Source: CAYXDO01 sp964463485
Lineage (GTDB): Bacteria; Myxococcota; Kuafuiibacteriia; Kuafuiibacteriales; Kuafuiibacteriaceae
Assembly (NCBI GenBank): GCA_964463485.1
Contig: CAYXDO010000092.1
Location: forward strand, 1 to 42,724
Direction: 5' to 3'
DNA: 42,724 nucleotides
Made by a program: the position numbers and the translations under genes. The notes beneath the pieces are model-generated. The model saw only the letters and a program-made list of their open reading frames with translations. It made no database searches and was not told where the DNA came from. Shown in pieces: positions 1-8,207 of this stretch. Position 1 is the stretch's first letter. The number at the start of each line of letters is the position of its first letter.

Positions 1-77
1 CAACGGCAACGACTCGAACGCCAGCCCCGCCTTGTCGATCTTCTATGGTACCGGCCGGGTTATGACTCATCGATGAG

Positions 78-1079
78 TTGAAGCGCGGGGTGCCCGGGCT
101 CGCCCATTCACCGGTCGTTGTCGCGCAGAGCGGCGACCGAGGTGTCACGGTGCGAGCTCTTCCGACGGTCGAGATCGAGGGCCACGTGGAATTCAAAGGC
201 GGTGCGCCTCCCGCCGAGTTACTCGTGGAAGTGCGCTCACTCAGTCCGACCGCGATAGGGACGGTCATCGGGGCGGGGCGAGAGCCGATTCGAAGCTCGC
301 AGGACCCTTTTCGTTTGTGGATACCCAGGGGTGAAAGAGTCAGCCTGGTGGTCAGCGCACCGGGCTTCGTCTCTGCTCGATCCTCGATTCGAGCTCCGGA
401 AAGTGGGATTGGCCGGCTCGATCTCGTCCTCGAGGCAGGCAGACATGTGCGCGGTCGCGTGGTCGACGAGCAGAGCGGAGAGCCCATCGCTGGGGCCGTC
501 GTCACCGTCCTTCTCCGGCACGATGCCTCGCTTCTGCGCTGGTTCGACGAGCCCTGCGCACAAACGGGTGAAGATGGTTACTTCTCGATCGATCGTGATG
601 TTCGCGCTGGAGAAGTCGTCCTTTCCGTCGAGGCGGCTGGCTTTGGTCGCACCTACGCACGAGCGCGCGCCGAGCCTGGCGGCAGCGGGATGCGTGGGTC
701 GTGGAACCCATGGCGCCGATGGCGAAGCCAAGGTGTCGCGATTCCGCAAATCAGACTGGCACGAGGAGTCCGAATCGAGGGCCGAGTCTCGCTGGCCGGA
801 AAGGCAGTTTCTCACGGAACAATCAGGCTCGAGTCGACCGACCTCCCAAGCACTCATGTCGATACTGGGCTGGAATGCGTGATGCCGGGCACCGATTTCG
901 ATGGGTTCTTCGAGCTCGTGGATGTTCGGCCAGGCCGGTACACGTTCTCTATCGAAGACAAAGACGAGCCGGGCGTCACGCGCTCGATTCCGCTCGAGGT
1001 CCCAAAATCGGGGCTCTCCAAAGTCCAGTTGGAGCTCGGTTATGTTCGACCCGCTCCGATGCGCCGTGCAGGGCGCTGA
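78..1079 (+). CDS. carboxypeptidase-regulatory-like domain protein, possibly 5'-truncated
   Basis: Protein of about 333 aa with at least two Ig-like beta-sandwich segments of the carboxypeptidase-regulatory/TonB-plug-preceding type. One is the VRGRVVDEQSGEPIAGAVVTV segment near residues 124-145, followed by an EDGYFSI turn; a second is the VRIEGRVSLAGKAVSHGTI segment near 232-250, followed by DFDGFFELVDVRPGRY. Such domains are normally found in secreted or surface proteins of myxobacteria. No signal peptide is visible at this TTG start, and an in-frame TGA lies at 63-65, just upstream. The gene may therefore start later, or be a fragment whose exported N-terminus was lost by frameshift; another frame (2-76) is open and protein-like immediately upstream. 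The domain type is clear. The true start and whether the gene is intact are not. Confidence 0.6.
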   Translation: MKRGVPGLAHSPVVVAQSGDRGVTVRALPTVEIEGHVEFKGGAPPAELLVEVRSLSPTAIGTVIGAGREPIRSSQDPFRLWIPRGERVSLVVSAPGFVSARSSIRAPESGIGRLDLVLEAGRHVRGRVVDEQSGEPIAGAVVTVLLRHDASLLRWFDEPCAQTGEDGYFSIDRDVRAGEVVLSVEAAGFGRTYARARAEPGGSGMRGSWNPWRRWRSQGVAIPQIRLARGVRIEGRVSLAGKAVSHGTIRLESTDLPSTHVDTGLECVMPGTDFDGFFELVDVRPGRYTFSIEDKDEPGVTRSIPLEVPKSGLSKVQLELGYVRPAPMRRAGR

Positions 1080-1119
1080 GCGCCTCGCGCCGAGTTGCCG
1101 AACTCGTTGCCAGCGCTCG

Positions 1120-1743
1120 CTACGGTGCCGCGTGCCGCGGGTGGCCAGAATCTTCTCGAGTGGCGTCGCGTCGATTGCTGGCTCGGACCGCGAGCGCGCC
1201 GCCGACTGCGTCGTAGCCCAGCAGTCCGAAGAGGAAGCCAGCCGCGATCGACGAGCCGGAGAGGACGCCGGCGAGGGCAAATACTTCCAGCACCGCGAGC
1301 GCGACACAGGTCTTGAATCGCCGCGCGTAGGCGTGGCCGGAGCCGAAGGTGATCATGAACGCGAGGACGACAGGGAAGGCAACGAGGCGCGGGCGCACCC
1401 AGCGAGGCTCGTCGCGCTCCGGCGGGAGTTCGAGATCTTCACTTGTGGACTCACTCTCCGGATCGGTCAGGGAGCCCGTCCCGTCGTCGAGGCCTTCGAC
1501 GCTGAGTCGTCCCACTTCGGACTCGGCGGCGTCGATGATTTCGCGCGCCTGGTCGGCGGCTTCTTCAGGCACGAGGACCGCGAGCTCAACATAGGCGCCG
1601 AGCGGCCCGAGGAGCGAGCGGTGGTTTTCGCCTTGTACGACGGACCGGATCCCAGCCTCCTCGAGCCGCGCTCGCAGCACGCTTGCCTCGGCGTTGTTGC
1701 CGCAGGTGAACACACGAACGAGGCCTCCGGGCATCTGAGCCAC
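1120..1743 (-). CDS. DUF2007-type signal-transducing domain protein with C-terminal membrane segments
   Basis: Protein of 207 aa. The N-terminal 70 residues (VFTCGNNAEASVLRARLEEAGI, then LGPLGAYVELAVLVPEEAADQA) match the short alpha/beta DUF2007 fold, called putative signal-transducing protein in domain databases. An acidic linker rich in Ser, Glu and Asp follows at about residues 75-115. Two hydrophobic stretches follow at about 120-140 (LVAFPVVLAFMITFGSGHAYA) and 145-185, so the C-terminus is probably membrane-embedded. The gene is convergent with the upstream plus-strand gene and is not obviously in an operon. No partner or substrate can be named. The domain call comes from recognition of the N-terminal pattern. 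Confidence 0.75.
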   Translation of the reverse strand: MAQMPGGLVRVFTCGNNAEASVLRARLEEAGIRSVVQGENHRSLLGPLGAYVELAVLVPEEAADQAREIIDAAESEVGRLSVEGLDDGTGSLTDPESESTSEDLELPPERDEPRWVRPRLVAFPVVLAFMITFGSGHAYARRFKTCVALAVLEVFALAGVLSGSSIAAGFLFGLLGYDAVGGALAVRASNRRDATREDSGHPRHAAP

Positions 1744-1877
1744 AGTAACCCATCACGACGTCGGATGGATCCGGTATGTCGCGCAGCCACGCTTGCGGGG
1801 TTTGAGACGCTCGCTGTCCGACCGAGGGTCCGCGAAGCGTACGCGCAGCCACGGGTCCGCGAAACATCCATCAACGT

Positions 1878-1946
1878 CTGGGTACAGAGAACACGGAGAG
1901 GACACTGAGGGCACAAAGGAACGCTGAGTTCATGACCTGTACTCAG
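1878..1946. repeat. inverted-repeat fragment with ACACGGAGA-type core
   Basis: CTGGGTACAG (1878-1887) and CTGTACTCAG (1937-1946) are inverted repeats with one mismatch. They enclose a purine-rich ACACGGAGAGGACACTGAGG stretch like the arms of the larger elements at 15038 and 36521. The right arm overlaps the stop codon of the lipoprotein gene that ends at 1943. It may be a decayed arm of the same repeat family or a hairpin that serves as transcript end. Confidence 0.4.
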
Positions 1947-4726
1947 TAGTTGATCGTCATAGTGTACAGGTTGCCTGGGCGCGATCCATTGTCGGAGTAG
2001 AGGAAGACTCCGACTGAGACGAGGCCGTCGGCTAACGCGGTGTAGGTGACGGTCTCGGAATCAGTCACGCCAGCGGAGGTCGTTATCTGATTGCCTGCGT
2101 CATCGAGCAGCACCATGTCGAGGTCACCTTCGGCGTGCGAGAATTCGATCGTGACGGTCAGTGTCTCCCCGGTGAAGAGATAAATGTCGTAGTAATCATC
2201 GTCGCTCGGACAGAGGCTGAGGTACCGCGACACGCCGAACGACGCGAACGCGGGAGAGGCCAGGTCGTTTGGCTCGTACTGGTCCGCGGGACAGCTCTCG
2301 TCGATCGTGACACTCAGGTCGTAGACGTTCCCGGTCGATCCTTCGTCTTGATAGAGTGAGACGCGGGCCATCCACGTCCCCGTCTGGTCCGCGACCAACG
2401 CCAAGGATTCGCCGTCGCTCACTCCGTAGGATCCGATCGCTCGCGTTCCGGTCGGATCGTAGAGCTCGAGGTCCACGTCGCCTTCGGCGTCGGTGAACGA
2501 AGTCACGACCGAGACGGTCTGACCCGCGGCCACCGAGATCGCGTACCAATCGTCGTCTGCACTGCAAATCGTGAGCGAAGGCTCCGCGCTCGCGTTCAAG
2601 GCGTGGGCGGTGCTCGACGTGTCATTGTCCTCGAAGCGATCGAAGCACGGATCAGCGACACAGCGTCCCGAGGACGCGTCGCAGAGTTGTCCGAGCCCGC
2701 AGGCGAGCGGGCTCCCCGGTTGGCCACAGCCGGGCACGCAGGCGCTCGCCTCGCACACGTTCGTTGGAGCTCCACATTCCGCGTCCGAGCCACACGGAGG
2801 CGGCGTCACGACCAGGTCGAGATCGTAGCGATTGCCGATAGCGACGCCGTCATCGGAGTACAGAAGGACGTGAGCCAAGAACGGGCCTGGACCCACGGCC
2901 GCAACGACTTCCGAGTCCGATACGCCTTCGGAGGAGGCGAGCAAGTCACCCGCGGCGTCGAAGAGCTCGAGGTCGATGTCTCCTTCGGCGTCCGAGAACG
3001 TGGCCGTGAGCATCACGTCGTATCCAGCTGTGGCGTCGATGGTGAGCCAGTCTTCGTCTCCCGAGCAGAGTCGCAGTCGAGGGGCCGCTCCGACTGGCAG
3101 CGGAGCTGGTGAGATTTCGGTGTCGTTCGGTTCCAGGACGTCGGGTGCGCACACCACGCCCAGCTCGAGGTCGTAAGCATTGCCTGGCAACGGGCCCAAG
3201 TCGCGGAACGACTGAACGGCGAGCAAGTAGGCCCCGACGGACTGAGCCACGAAGTCGAGCGTGTCGTCGTCGTCGCGAGTTCGGCCGCTCGCCACCTCGA
3301 GGCCCTGCGGGTCGTAGAGGGTCGCGTCGATGTCCCCTTCGGCGACTCCGTAGACGACAGCGATCGACATCGCGTCGCCCGGTTCGGCGACCCACCCGAA
3401 GTAGTCGACGTCGCCTGGGCAGCTCGTGAGGAAGCTGTATGCGCCTGGGATGAGCGCCAGCGCTTCGGGCGGTGTTTCATTGGGCTCGTAGGCGTCGGCC
3501 GGACACGTCACGTCCGAGCAATGTCCCGTCTCCGTCGAGCAAGATTCAGGAGCCGCGCAGCCTGTCGCCTCGCATCCCGGCTCGCAGCGAAGCGACGCGC
3601 CGCAGATGGTCGCTGGGGAGTTGCATTCCAGATCGTTGATACACAAAGGACCTAGATCGAGACAGCGGCCGGTGTTCGCATCACACGACTGATTTGCCGC
3701 GCAGGCAGGACCTCCGGCCGCGCACCCTGGGGCGCACTCGTTGAGCTCGCAGATGGTGGGCGGGCTGCACTCGGAGTCGCTCGAACAGGGTGGAGTCGCA
3801 TCGACACATCGCCCGCTCCCGGCGTCGCAGGTCGTTCCGATCGAGCACGCCGTGGCACCAGGACGCCCGCACCCGGGAACGCAGGCGTTGGAGATGCAGA
3901 TGCGCGCGGGGGCTCCGCACTGCGAGTCCGAGGAGCAGGTGGGTGTGGGCTCGCATCGGCCGGTGGTCGCAACGCATGACTCGCTTGCGCCGCAAGGTGT
4001 TCCGCCTGGAACCTGACAGCCCGGAACGCAGACTTCGGCCTCACAGATTTCGGCCGGAGGCCCGCACTCTGCGTCGGTCCCACAGCGCGGGGGGCCCGAC
4101 GGCTCACAGCGACCCGTAACGGCGTTGCACGACTCACCTGTCGCGCAGGCGAGCCCGCCGACCTCTGCGCACCCAGGAACGCACGCGCCCGACTCGCACA
4201 CGCCTTGCGGTGCCCCACAGCTCGAGTCGCTCGCGCAGCGTGGGACGTCGACCTCACACCGGCCCGTGGTGCCGTTGCACTTCTCGTTGGCGCCGCAGAC
4301 GACCGTGGGATTGGGCTCGGCGCAACCGGGAACGCAGAGGCTCGCCTCGCAGACTTGTCCTCCCGAGCAGCCAGCATCGCTCGCGCACGCGGTCGGGCTC
4401 GACGGTAAACACACCATTCGCGCCACATCGCAGCGAAGGCCCGAAGGGCACCCCAGGTCGCTGGCGCAGGCTACGTACTGCACCTTCTTGCACGTCCCCA
4501 CGTCGCAGAACTCATCGTCCGCGCACTCCTCGTCCGTCGAGCACATGTGTGGAGCGACGGCCGGCTGACAGCGCCCAGCCACACACGCTTCTCCAGCGCT
4601 GCAGTCACGCGCCTGCCGGCACTCTCCTTCGGCCAGGTCGGAAGCGCCGCACGCGGCAAGCGCGGTCGAGAAACACCACGGAAAACATCTCCGCCACGCG
4701 GAAGTCATGGCGGCGGCTTGCACCAC
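1943..4726 (-). CDS. Cys-rich Dickkopf-like / PPC multi-domain lipoprotein
   Basis: Protein of 927 aa, probably a lipoprotein: a short hydrophobic leader ends in the lipobox LAAC with Cys26 (or Cys20 if Met7 is the start). Residues 35-405 are about eight disulfide-type modules of the form CxxDxECGxPxxxCExxxCVPGC...CxxxxxCxxxTGRC, similar to Dickkopf/cysteine-rich repeats common in myxobacteria. Four bacterial pre-peptidase C-terminal (PPC) beta-domains follow at about 408-525, 527-640, 694-808 and 811-927, each with YEPND-like starts and AEGD(I/V)D(L/A)xLYD cores. A single extra Cys module (641-693) sits between PPC2 and PPC3. No protease domain is present, although PPC domains usually accompany secreted peptidases. 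It is likely an outer-surface adhesive or scaffold protein. The gene is monocistronic in appearance. Confidence 0.85.
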   Translation of the reverse strand: MVQAAAMTSAWRRCFPWCFSTALAACGASDLAEGECRQARDCSAGEACVAGRCQPAVAPHMCSTDEECADDEFCDVGTCKKVQYVACASDLGCPSGLRCDVARMVCLPSSPTACASDAGCSGGQVCEASLCVPGCAEPNPTVVCGANEKCNGTTGRCEVDVPRCASDSSCGAPQGVCESGACVPGCAEVGGLACATGESCNAVTGRCEPSGPPRCGTDAECGPPAEICEAEVCVPGCQVPGGTPCGASESCVATTGRCEPTPTCSSDSQCGAPARICISNACVPGCGRPGATACSIGTTCDAGSGRCVDATPPCSSDSECSPPTICELNECAPGCAAGGPACAANQSCDANTGRCLDLGPLCINDLECNSPATICGASLRCEPGCEATGCAAPESCSTETGHCSDVTCPADAYEPNETPPEALALIPGAYSFLTSCPGDVDYFGWVAEPGDAMSIAVVYGVAEGDIDATLYDPQGLEVASGRTRDDDDTLDFVAQSVGAYLLAVQSFRDLGPLPGNAYDLELGVVCAPDVLEPNDTEISPAPLPVGAAPRLRLCSGDEDWLTIDATAGYDVMLTATFSDAEGDIDLELFDAAGDLLASSEGVSDSEVVAAVGPGPFLAHVLLYSDDGVAIGNRYDLDLVVTPPPCGSDAECGAPTNVCEASACVPGCGQPGSPLACGLGQLCDASSGRCVADPCFDRFEDNDTSSTAHALNASAEPSLTICSADDDWYAISVAAGQTVSVVTSFTDAEGDVDLELYDPTGTRAIGSYGVSDGESLALVADQTGTWMARVSLYQDEGSTGNVYDLSVTIDESCPADQYEPNDLASPAFASFGVSRYLSLCPSDDDYYDIYLFTGETLTVTIEFSHAEGDLDMVLLDDAGNQITTSAGVTDSETVTYTALADGLVSVGVFLYSDNGSRPGNLYTMTINY

Positions 4727-4831
4727 TCGACTCGTTCAGACAATCGGTCGAAGAGGTGGTGCTTCCTTCGCGGCGCGACCGGCGATACTCCTCGTGGCCC
4801 ATCCTCCCCGACTCCAGGCTGGGGCAACGAA

Positions 4832-5353
4832 TCACCTCGGTAGACTCCTTCGGTCCGGGTCCGGCTCGAGCGAGCGATCCATCCAGCAGTTACAGCTCGA
4901 GTGTCCCGTTTGGCCCAGCGGCGCGCACCGCGCCACGAACCCATTGCGCCGATAAAGCTCTTGTGCGCGACTCATCGACTCCAAGGTTTCGAGGTAACAT
5001 CGAGTGAAGCCGAATCCCCGGGCGGCCTCGAGACACCTACTCAGAAGTCTCTGCCCGAGCCCATGACCGCGCGCCGCCGGGAGCAAATACATCTTGATCA
5101 GCTCGCACGTACTCTCGTCGCCGTCTCGGAGCGGCATGACGCCGGCGCCGCCCACCAACCTCGGGTCCGAATCCATACTCTCAGCCACGAAGTATGCGCT
5201 CCTCGAACCCACCACCGTCGACATGGCTGCGACCTCGGGGTCGTTGATCGAGTAGCCTGGACCCACCGCGCCAAACTCGGTCATCACCTGTCGAATGATC
5301 TTTTCAATGCCCGGATCGTCTTTGGCTTCGATGGGTCGAATCGAGAAATTCAC
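4832..5353 (-). CDS. GNAT family N-acetyltransferase
   Basis: Protein of 173 aa, the usual length of a stand-alone GNAT enzyme. The acetyl-CoA pyrophosphate loop is visible as LLPAARGHGLGQRLL at about residues 90-104 (R/QxxGxG/A pattern). The beta4 strand CELIKMYLLP precedes it, and the C-terminal ETLESMSRAQELYRRNGF motif is typical of the fold. It should transfer an acetyl group from acetyl-CoA to an amine; the substrate cannot be told. The N-terminus MNFSIRPIEAKDDPGI is a standard GNAT start, which supports this ATG. It lies 105 bp upstream of, and in the same direction as, the Cys-rich lipoprotein gene, with no evidence that their functions are linked. Confidence 0.88.
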   Translation of the reverse strand: MNFSIRPIEAKDDPGIEKIIRQVMTEFGAVGPGYSINDPEVAAMSTVVGSRSAYFVAESMDSDPRLVGGAGVMPLRDGDESTCELIKMYLLPAARGHGLGQRLLSRCLEAARGFGFTRCYLETLESMSRAQELYRRNGFVARCAPLGQTGHSSCNCWMDRSLEPDPDRRSLPR

Positions 5354-5555
5354 CAGCTCATTGGCCCGCGGAGGACCGTTTCGGTCAAGGCACTGATGAG
5401 TAAGCTGACAAGACCAAATCGAACAGGGTGAACCCCCCGACTCGGGTTGCGACGGAGGAGCCGTGTCGAAGCCTTCAGGCTGAAGGCACCCTTGGCCGGA
5501 GTGCGACGGCGACGACGTTGACTCCCGCGACCGCGCAGCCTGAAATCGAAAGATT

Positions 5556-6221
5556 GTGGCTACGGTCCGAAGCTATCCCGTCAACCTCCTTCCGGATCCG
5601 AAGCTCTTTCCTCGCGACCTCTTCGACCCTCGGTGGAAGGACCCCGCCGTCCAAGCGCGGGTAGCGTTCGAAGCCTATCGACGCTTACGCACCAGCGGGG
5701 TGAGCTTCGACGGTGAGGCGCTCATCTCCGCCTTACCCCCGCGCACCGAGACCTCTCTCGACCGTCGCACCTTCGAGGTTACGCCTCGAGCTGCGCCCAA
5801 AGATCGCGACGCTCGTTTCGTCGGAGGAGCAGTGAACGAGCTTCATCGGAGGATCGCCTTTGCCGGCGGGCGCCCCACGGTCAACATTCACGCTCAAGTC
5901 GTCACGTTCGGCGCGGACAGCGAGGGGAGGTGGTTCCTGCGCGCGAACCTCGGCAGGGTCGGTGGAGAAGACGGCAACGAAGCCGCCCTCGGCATTTCTT
6001 TCAGCTCCAACGACCGCGGCGTGGGGGCCTTCGAAGTGACCCGTAGCGTCGACCCCGGAGACGACCAAGCCGTGTTCGTCGTGGGTACCAGCTCCGAGTT
6101 GGCCAAGGGCTTCGACTCACTCACGCGTATCGAAGTCAGGCTCTTTGCCCAACACCATGGCAAGAGAGCGCCGAAGGGCCACGGGCGTAGCTCCGAGGCG
6201 ATCTCCCTCTTTGGAGAGTGA
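5556..6221 (+). CDS. protein of unknown function, first gene of the PHP/radical SAM run
   Basis: Protein of 221 aa from a GTG start, with no family I recognise. It lacks a signal peptide and membrane segments. The middle (about residues 95-200) alternates hydrophobic strands with charged turns, for example VNIHAQVVTFGADSEGRWFLRANLG and QAVFVVGTSSELAKGF, which suggests a beta-rich domain. It ends 3 bp before the ATG of the PHP gene, so the two are almost certainly co-transcribed. The roughly 200 bp upstream (5354-5555) carry no gene and presumably contain the promoter. Low sequence complexity is absent and codon use is like that of the neighbours, so the gene is probably real. An upstream alternative start cannot be excluded. 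Confidence 0.7.
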   Translation: MATVRSYPVNLLPDPKLFPRDLFDPRWKDPAVQARVAFEAYRRLRTSGVSFDGEALISALPPRTETSLDRRTFEVTPRAAPKDRDARFVGGAVNELHRRIAFAGGRPTVNIHAQVVTFGADSEGRWFLRANLGRVGGEDGNEAALGISFSSNDRGVGAFEVTRSVDPGDDQAVFVVGTSSELAKGFDSLTRIEVRLFAQHHGKRAPKGHGRSSEAISLFGE

Positions 6222-6224
6222 CTG

Positions 6225-7097
6225 ATGTTCGTTCGAACGGATTTACACGGACACACCTATCACTCGGACGGCAAAGCCACTCCCGGCGGGTTCGTGGCAT
6301 CTCGGCGGAGCGCCGGACTCATCCTCGTCGCGATCTCGGACCACGACGTGTTCACCGCCAGCCGCGCTGGCCTCTCGGCGGCGGACGCCGCCGGGATGGG
6401 CTTTCTTGCTGCTGCGGAGCTGACTTCGGTACTACACTTCGGCACCGACCGGGCCGAGCAAGTCCACGTGCTCGGCTACTTCCCGCGAGACGTGTTCGAA
6501 GGCTCGAAGCTCGAACAAACTCACTTCTACCGACGAGGCGTGAAGGTCAAGGAGCGCTGGCGGACTTTCGTCCTCGAGTGGGTCGATGACCTGCCTAGTT
6601 TCGAAAGGTCGCTCCTGTCGAGGTTCGGGTCGTTGGCGCGAGTGCCGGCGCACGAGTTCCCGGCGCTCCAAACGTTCCTCGACATGATCGCCAGGCTTCG
6701 CCCCAGTCTCTCGGACGAGTTTCGGGCCCACCACGTCAGGTTTTGGCTCGACGACAAGGAGCTCTTCGGGTGGACGCCCGAGGAGCTCATCGACGCGATC
6801 CGAGCAGACGGAGCTCTCGACATCGTGGCCCACGCGGTTCGGTACAGGGACAGGGATCGCACTCGTAAGCTCCTCGACTACGCGAGCGGAGTCGAAGTGT
6901 ATACGAGCCGGCACGGACCGAAGTACTCAGCCGAGCTCCTGGACTACGCATTGACTCAGAAGAAGCACTGGACCGCGTCCACCGACGATCACCAAAAGAG
7001 TGCGTACGCGCCTCCGCCCTCGGGCACGCCCGTCGCCACGATCGAAGCGATTCTGCGAGCGCCGGTGCCGACGAGTTGGATCTCGGCCGGCGGATGA
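6225..7097 (+). CDS. PHP domain metal-dependent phosphoesterase
   Basis: Protein of 290 aa with the four metal-binding motifs of the PHP (polymerase and histidinol phosphatase) superfamily: DLHGHTYHSDG at residues 6-16 (HxH plus SDG), SDHD at 38-41, Glu65 in AAAELTS with His81 in EQVHVLGY, and C-terminal DIVAHAV and STDDHQKS. PHP enzymes hydrolyse phosphoesters such as nucleoside 3',5'-bisphosphates, histidinol phosphate or DNA ends with two or three metal ions. This one has the size of the stand-alone RNase AM/TrpH-like group, with a longer middle helical insert (about 95-190). A GGAGAG ribosome site precedes the ATG. Its stop codon overlaps the radical SAM ATG (ATGA at 7094-7097), so the two are translationally coupled. 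Confidence 0.9.
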   Translation: MFVRTDLHGHTYHSDGKATPGGFVASRRSAGLILVAISDHDVFTASRAGLSAADAAGMGFLAAAELTSVLHFGTDRAEQVHVLGYFPRDVFEGSKLEQTHFYRRGVKVKERWRTFVLEWVDDLPSFERSLLSRFGSLARVPAHEFPALQTFLDMIARLRPSLSDEFRAHHVRFWLDDKELFGWTPEELIDAIRADGALDIVAHAVRYRDRDRTRKLLDYASGVEVYTSRHGPKYSAELLDYALTQKKHWTASTDDHQKSAYAPPPSGTPVATIEAILRAPVPTSWISAGG

Positions 7098-8122
7098 TCA
7101 CGCCCAGGCCGAGTCACTTCGGGCTCGTCGACGATGATTTTCGGCGAAATCGAGTCGTTCCGCTCGCACCCCCGACGCGATTTCAGCTCAATCTGACCGA
7201 GCGATGTAACTTACGCTGCCGGCATTGTATCACCGACGCTCCTCGGCGAACTCAGGACGGCTCCGCGCGTGACCTCACACCCGACGTGCTCGAAGCGCTT
7301 CGACCGCACCTCATCCACGCCGACTACATCGGCTTGACTCATGCGGGCGAGCCCACGATCGCGCCGCTCCTCGAGCCGTTCCTCGAGGGCGTTCGTGAGC
7401 GCCGGCCGGTCGTTCACCTCGTGACCAACGGAAAGAACCTGGACCGCGAGCGATTCCTACGGCTCGAACGGCTCGGGGTGTGCTCTTGGTCGTTCTCGGT
7501 CGACGGCCTCGCGAGCCACGACGTGCTTCGGCGTGGGTCGTCCATCGACCGGCTGAGCTCGACGCTGTCGCTGGTGAGCAGAATGCGACAATCTACGACG
7601 AGAATGGGGATCTCTTGCACCGTGACGAGGGACAACTCGCACGAGCTCGCCGGTCTGCTCGAGCTCGCCAAGGAGCTGCGACTCGACTGGGTCAAGCTCG
7701 AGGAGCTCGTGCCGATCGGAGGCGTCGAGGGCCCCACGAACCTCCACGAAGTCATCGACGCCCTTCTTGCCCAGGGCGATCGCCTGGGTCTGCCCGTCCT
7801 CGATCACACCCGGCCGCCGCCTTTCGAGTGTCAGCTCGAGGCCGCGGCAGAAGCGCGGAGGAGTCGACTGGATGATTTCGTCAACCACGCTGCTGTCAAC
7901 GCTTGTCGGCTGCCGTACGAGCTCGTTTGTGTGGAACCTAATGGCGATGTGAAGCCGAACGACTTCCACCAGCCGCCCGCGGGCAATGTCCTCGAGCGCT
8001 CGCTCGACGAGATTTGGCGCGGCGCCGGGTTCGTTTTGGCGCGGAATCGAAGGCTGCTGGCACGACCCTGTCGCGCGGGTCGGCCCACGTGCCCGAGCGA
8101 CCCCGGCCCAGAGGCGTGGTGA
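7094..8122 (+). CDS. radical SAM protein, SPASM-like C-terminus
   Basis: Protein of 342 aa when started at ATG 7094, which overlaps the PHP stop by ATGA; an upstream GTG/TTG-type start at 7076 is possible but less likely. The radical SAM cluster motif CNLRCRHC (Cys38, Cys42, Cys45) follows the usual FQLNLTERCNL strand. The HAGEPTI segment is the SAM-binding GGEP counterpart. The C-terminal region has Cys residues and the pattern CRLPYELVCVEPNGDVKPN...GNVLERSLDEIW...CRAGRPTC, resembling a SPASM/twitch domain that binds auxiliary clusters, although the Cys usually found after the VKP position is Asn. SPASM enzymes usually modify peptides or proteins. The substrate is unknown, and no small precursor peptide was found adjacent. 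Confidence 0.88.
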   Translation: MITPRPSHFGLVDDDFRRNRVVPLAPPTRFQLNLTERCNLRCRHCITDAPRRTQDGSARDLTPDVLEALRPHLIHADYIGLTHAGEPTIAPLLEPFLEGVRERRPVVHLVTNGKNLDRERFLRLERLGVCSWSFSVDGLASHDVLRRGSSIDRLSSTLSLVSRMRQSTTRMGISCTVTRDNSHELAGLLELAKELRLDWVKLEELVPIGGVEGPTNLHEVIDALLAQGDRLGLPVLDHTRPPPFECQLEAAAEARRSRLDDFVNHAAVNACRLPYELVCVEPNGDVKPNDFHQPPAGNVLERSLDEIWRGAGFVLARNRRLLARPCRAGRPTCPSDPGPEAW

Positions 8123-8207
8123 GTGCCGAGGCTCGTCATGGTATGACGAATGACGGTATGATGCCGCGACGATCGACATCGGATCCGAGGGTCCGAGGAG
8201 CAGTCTG

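Noticed and set aside
237..1307. 356-residue minus-strand open frame
   Set aside because: It overlaps the regulatory-like protein and the DUF2007 protein antisense or out of frame; no domain.
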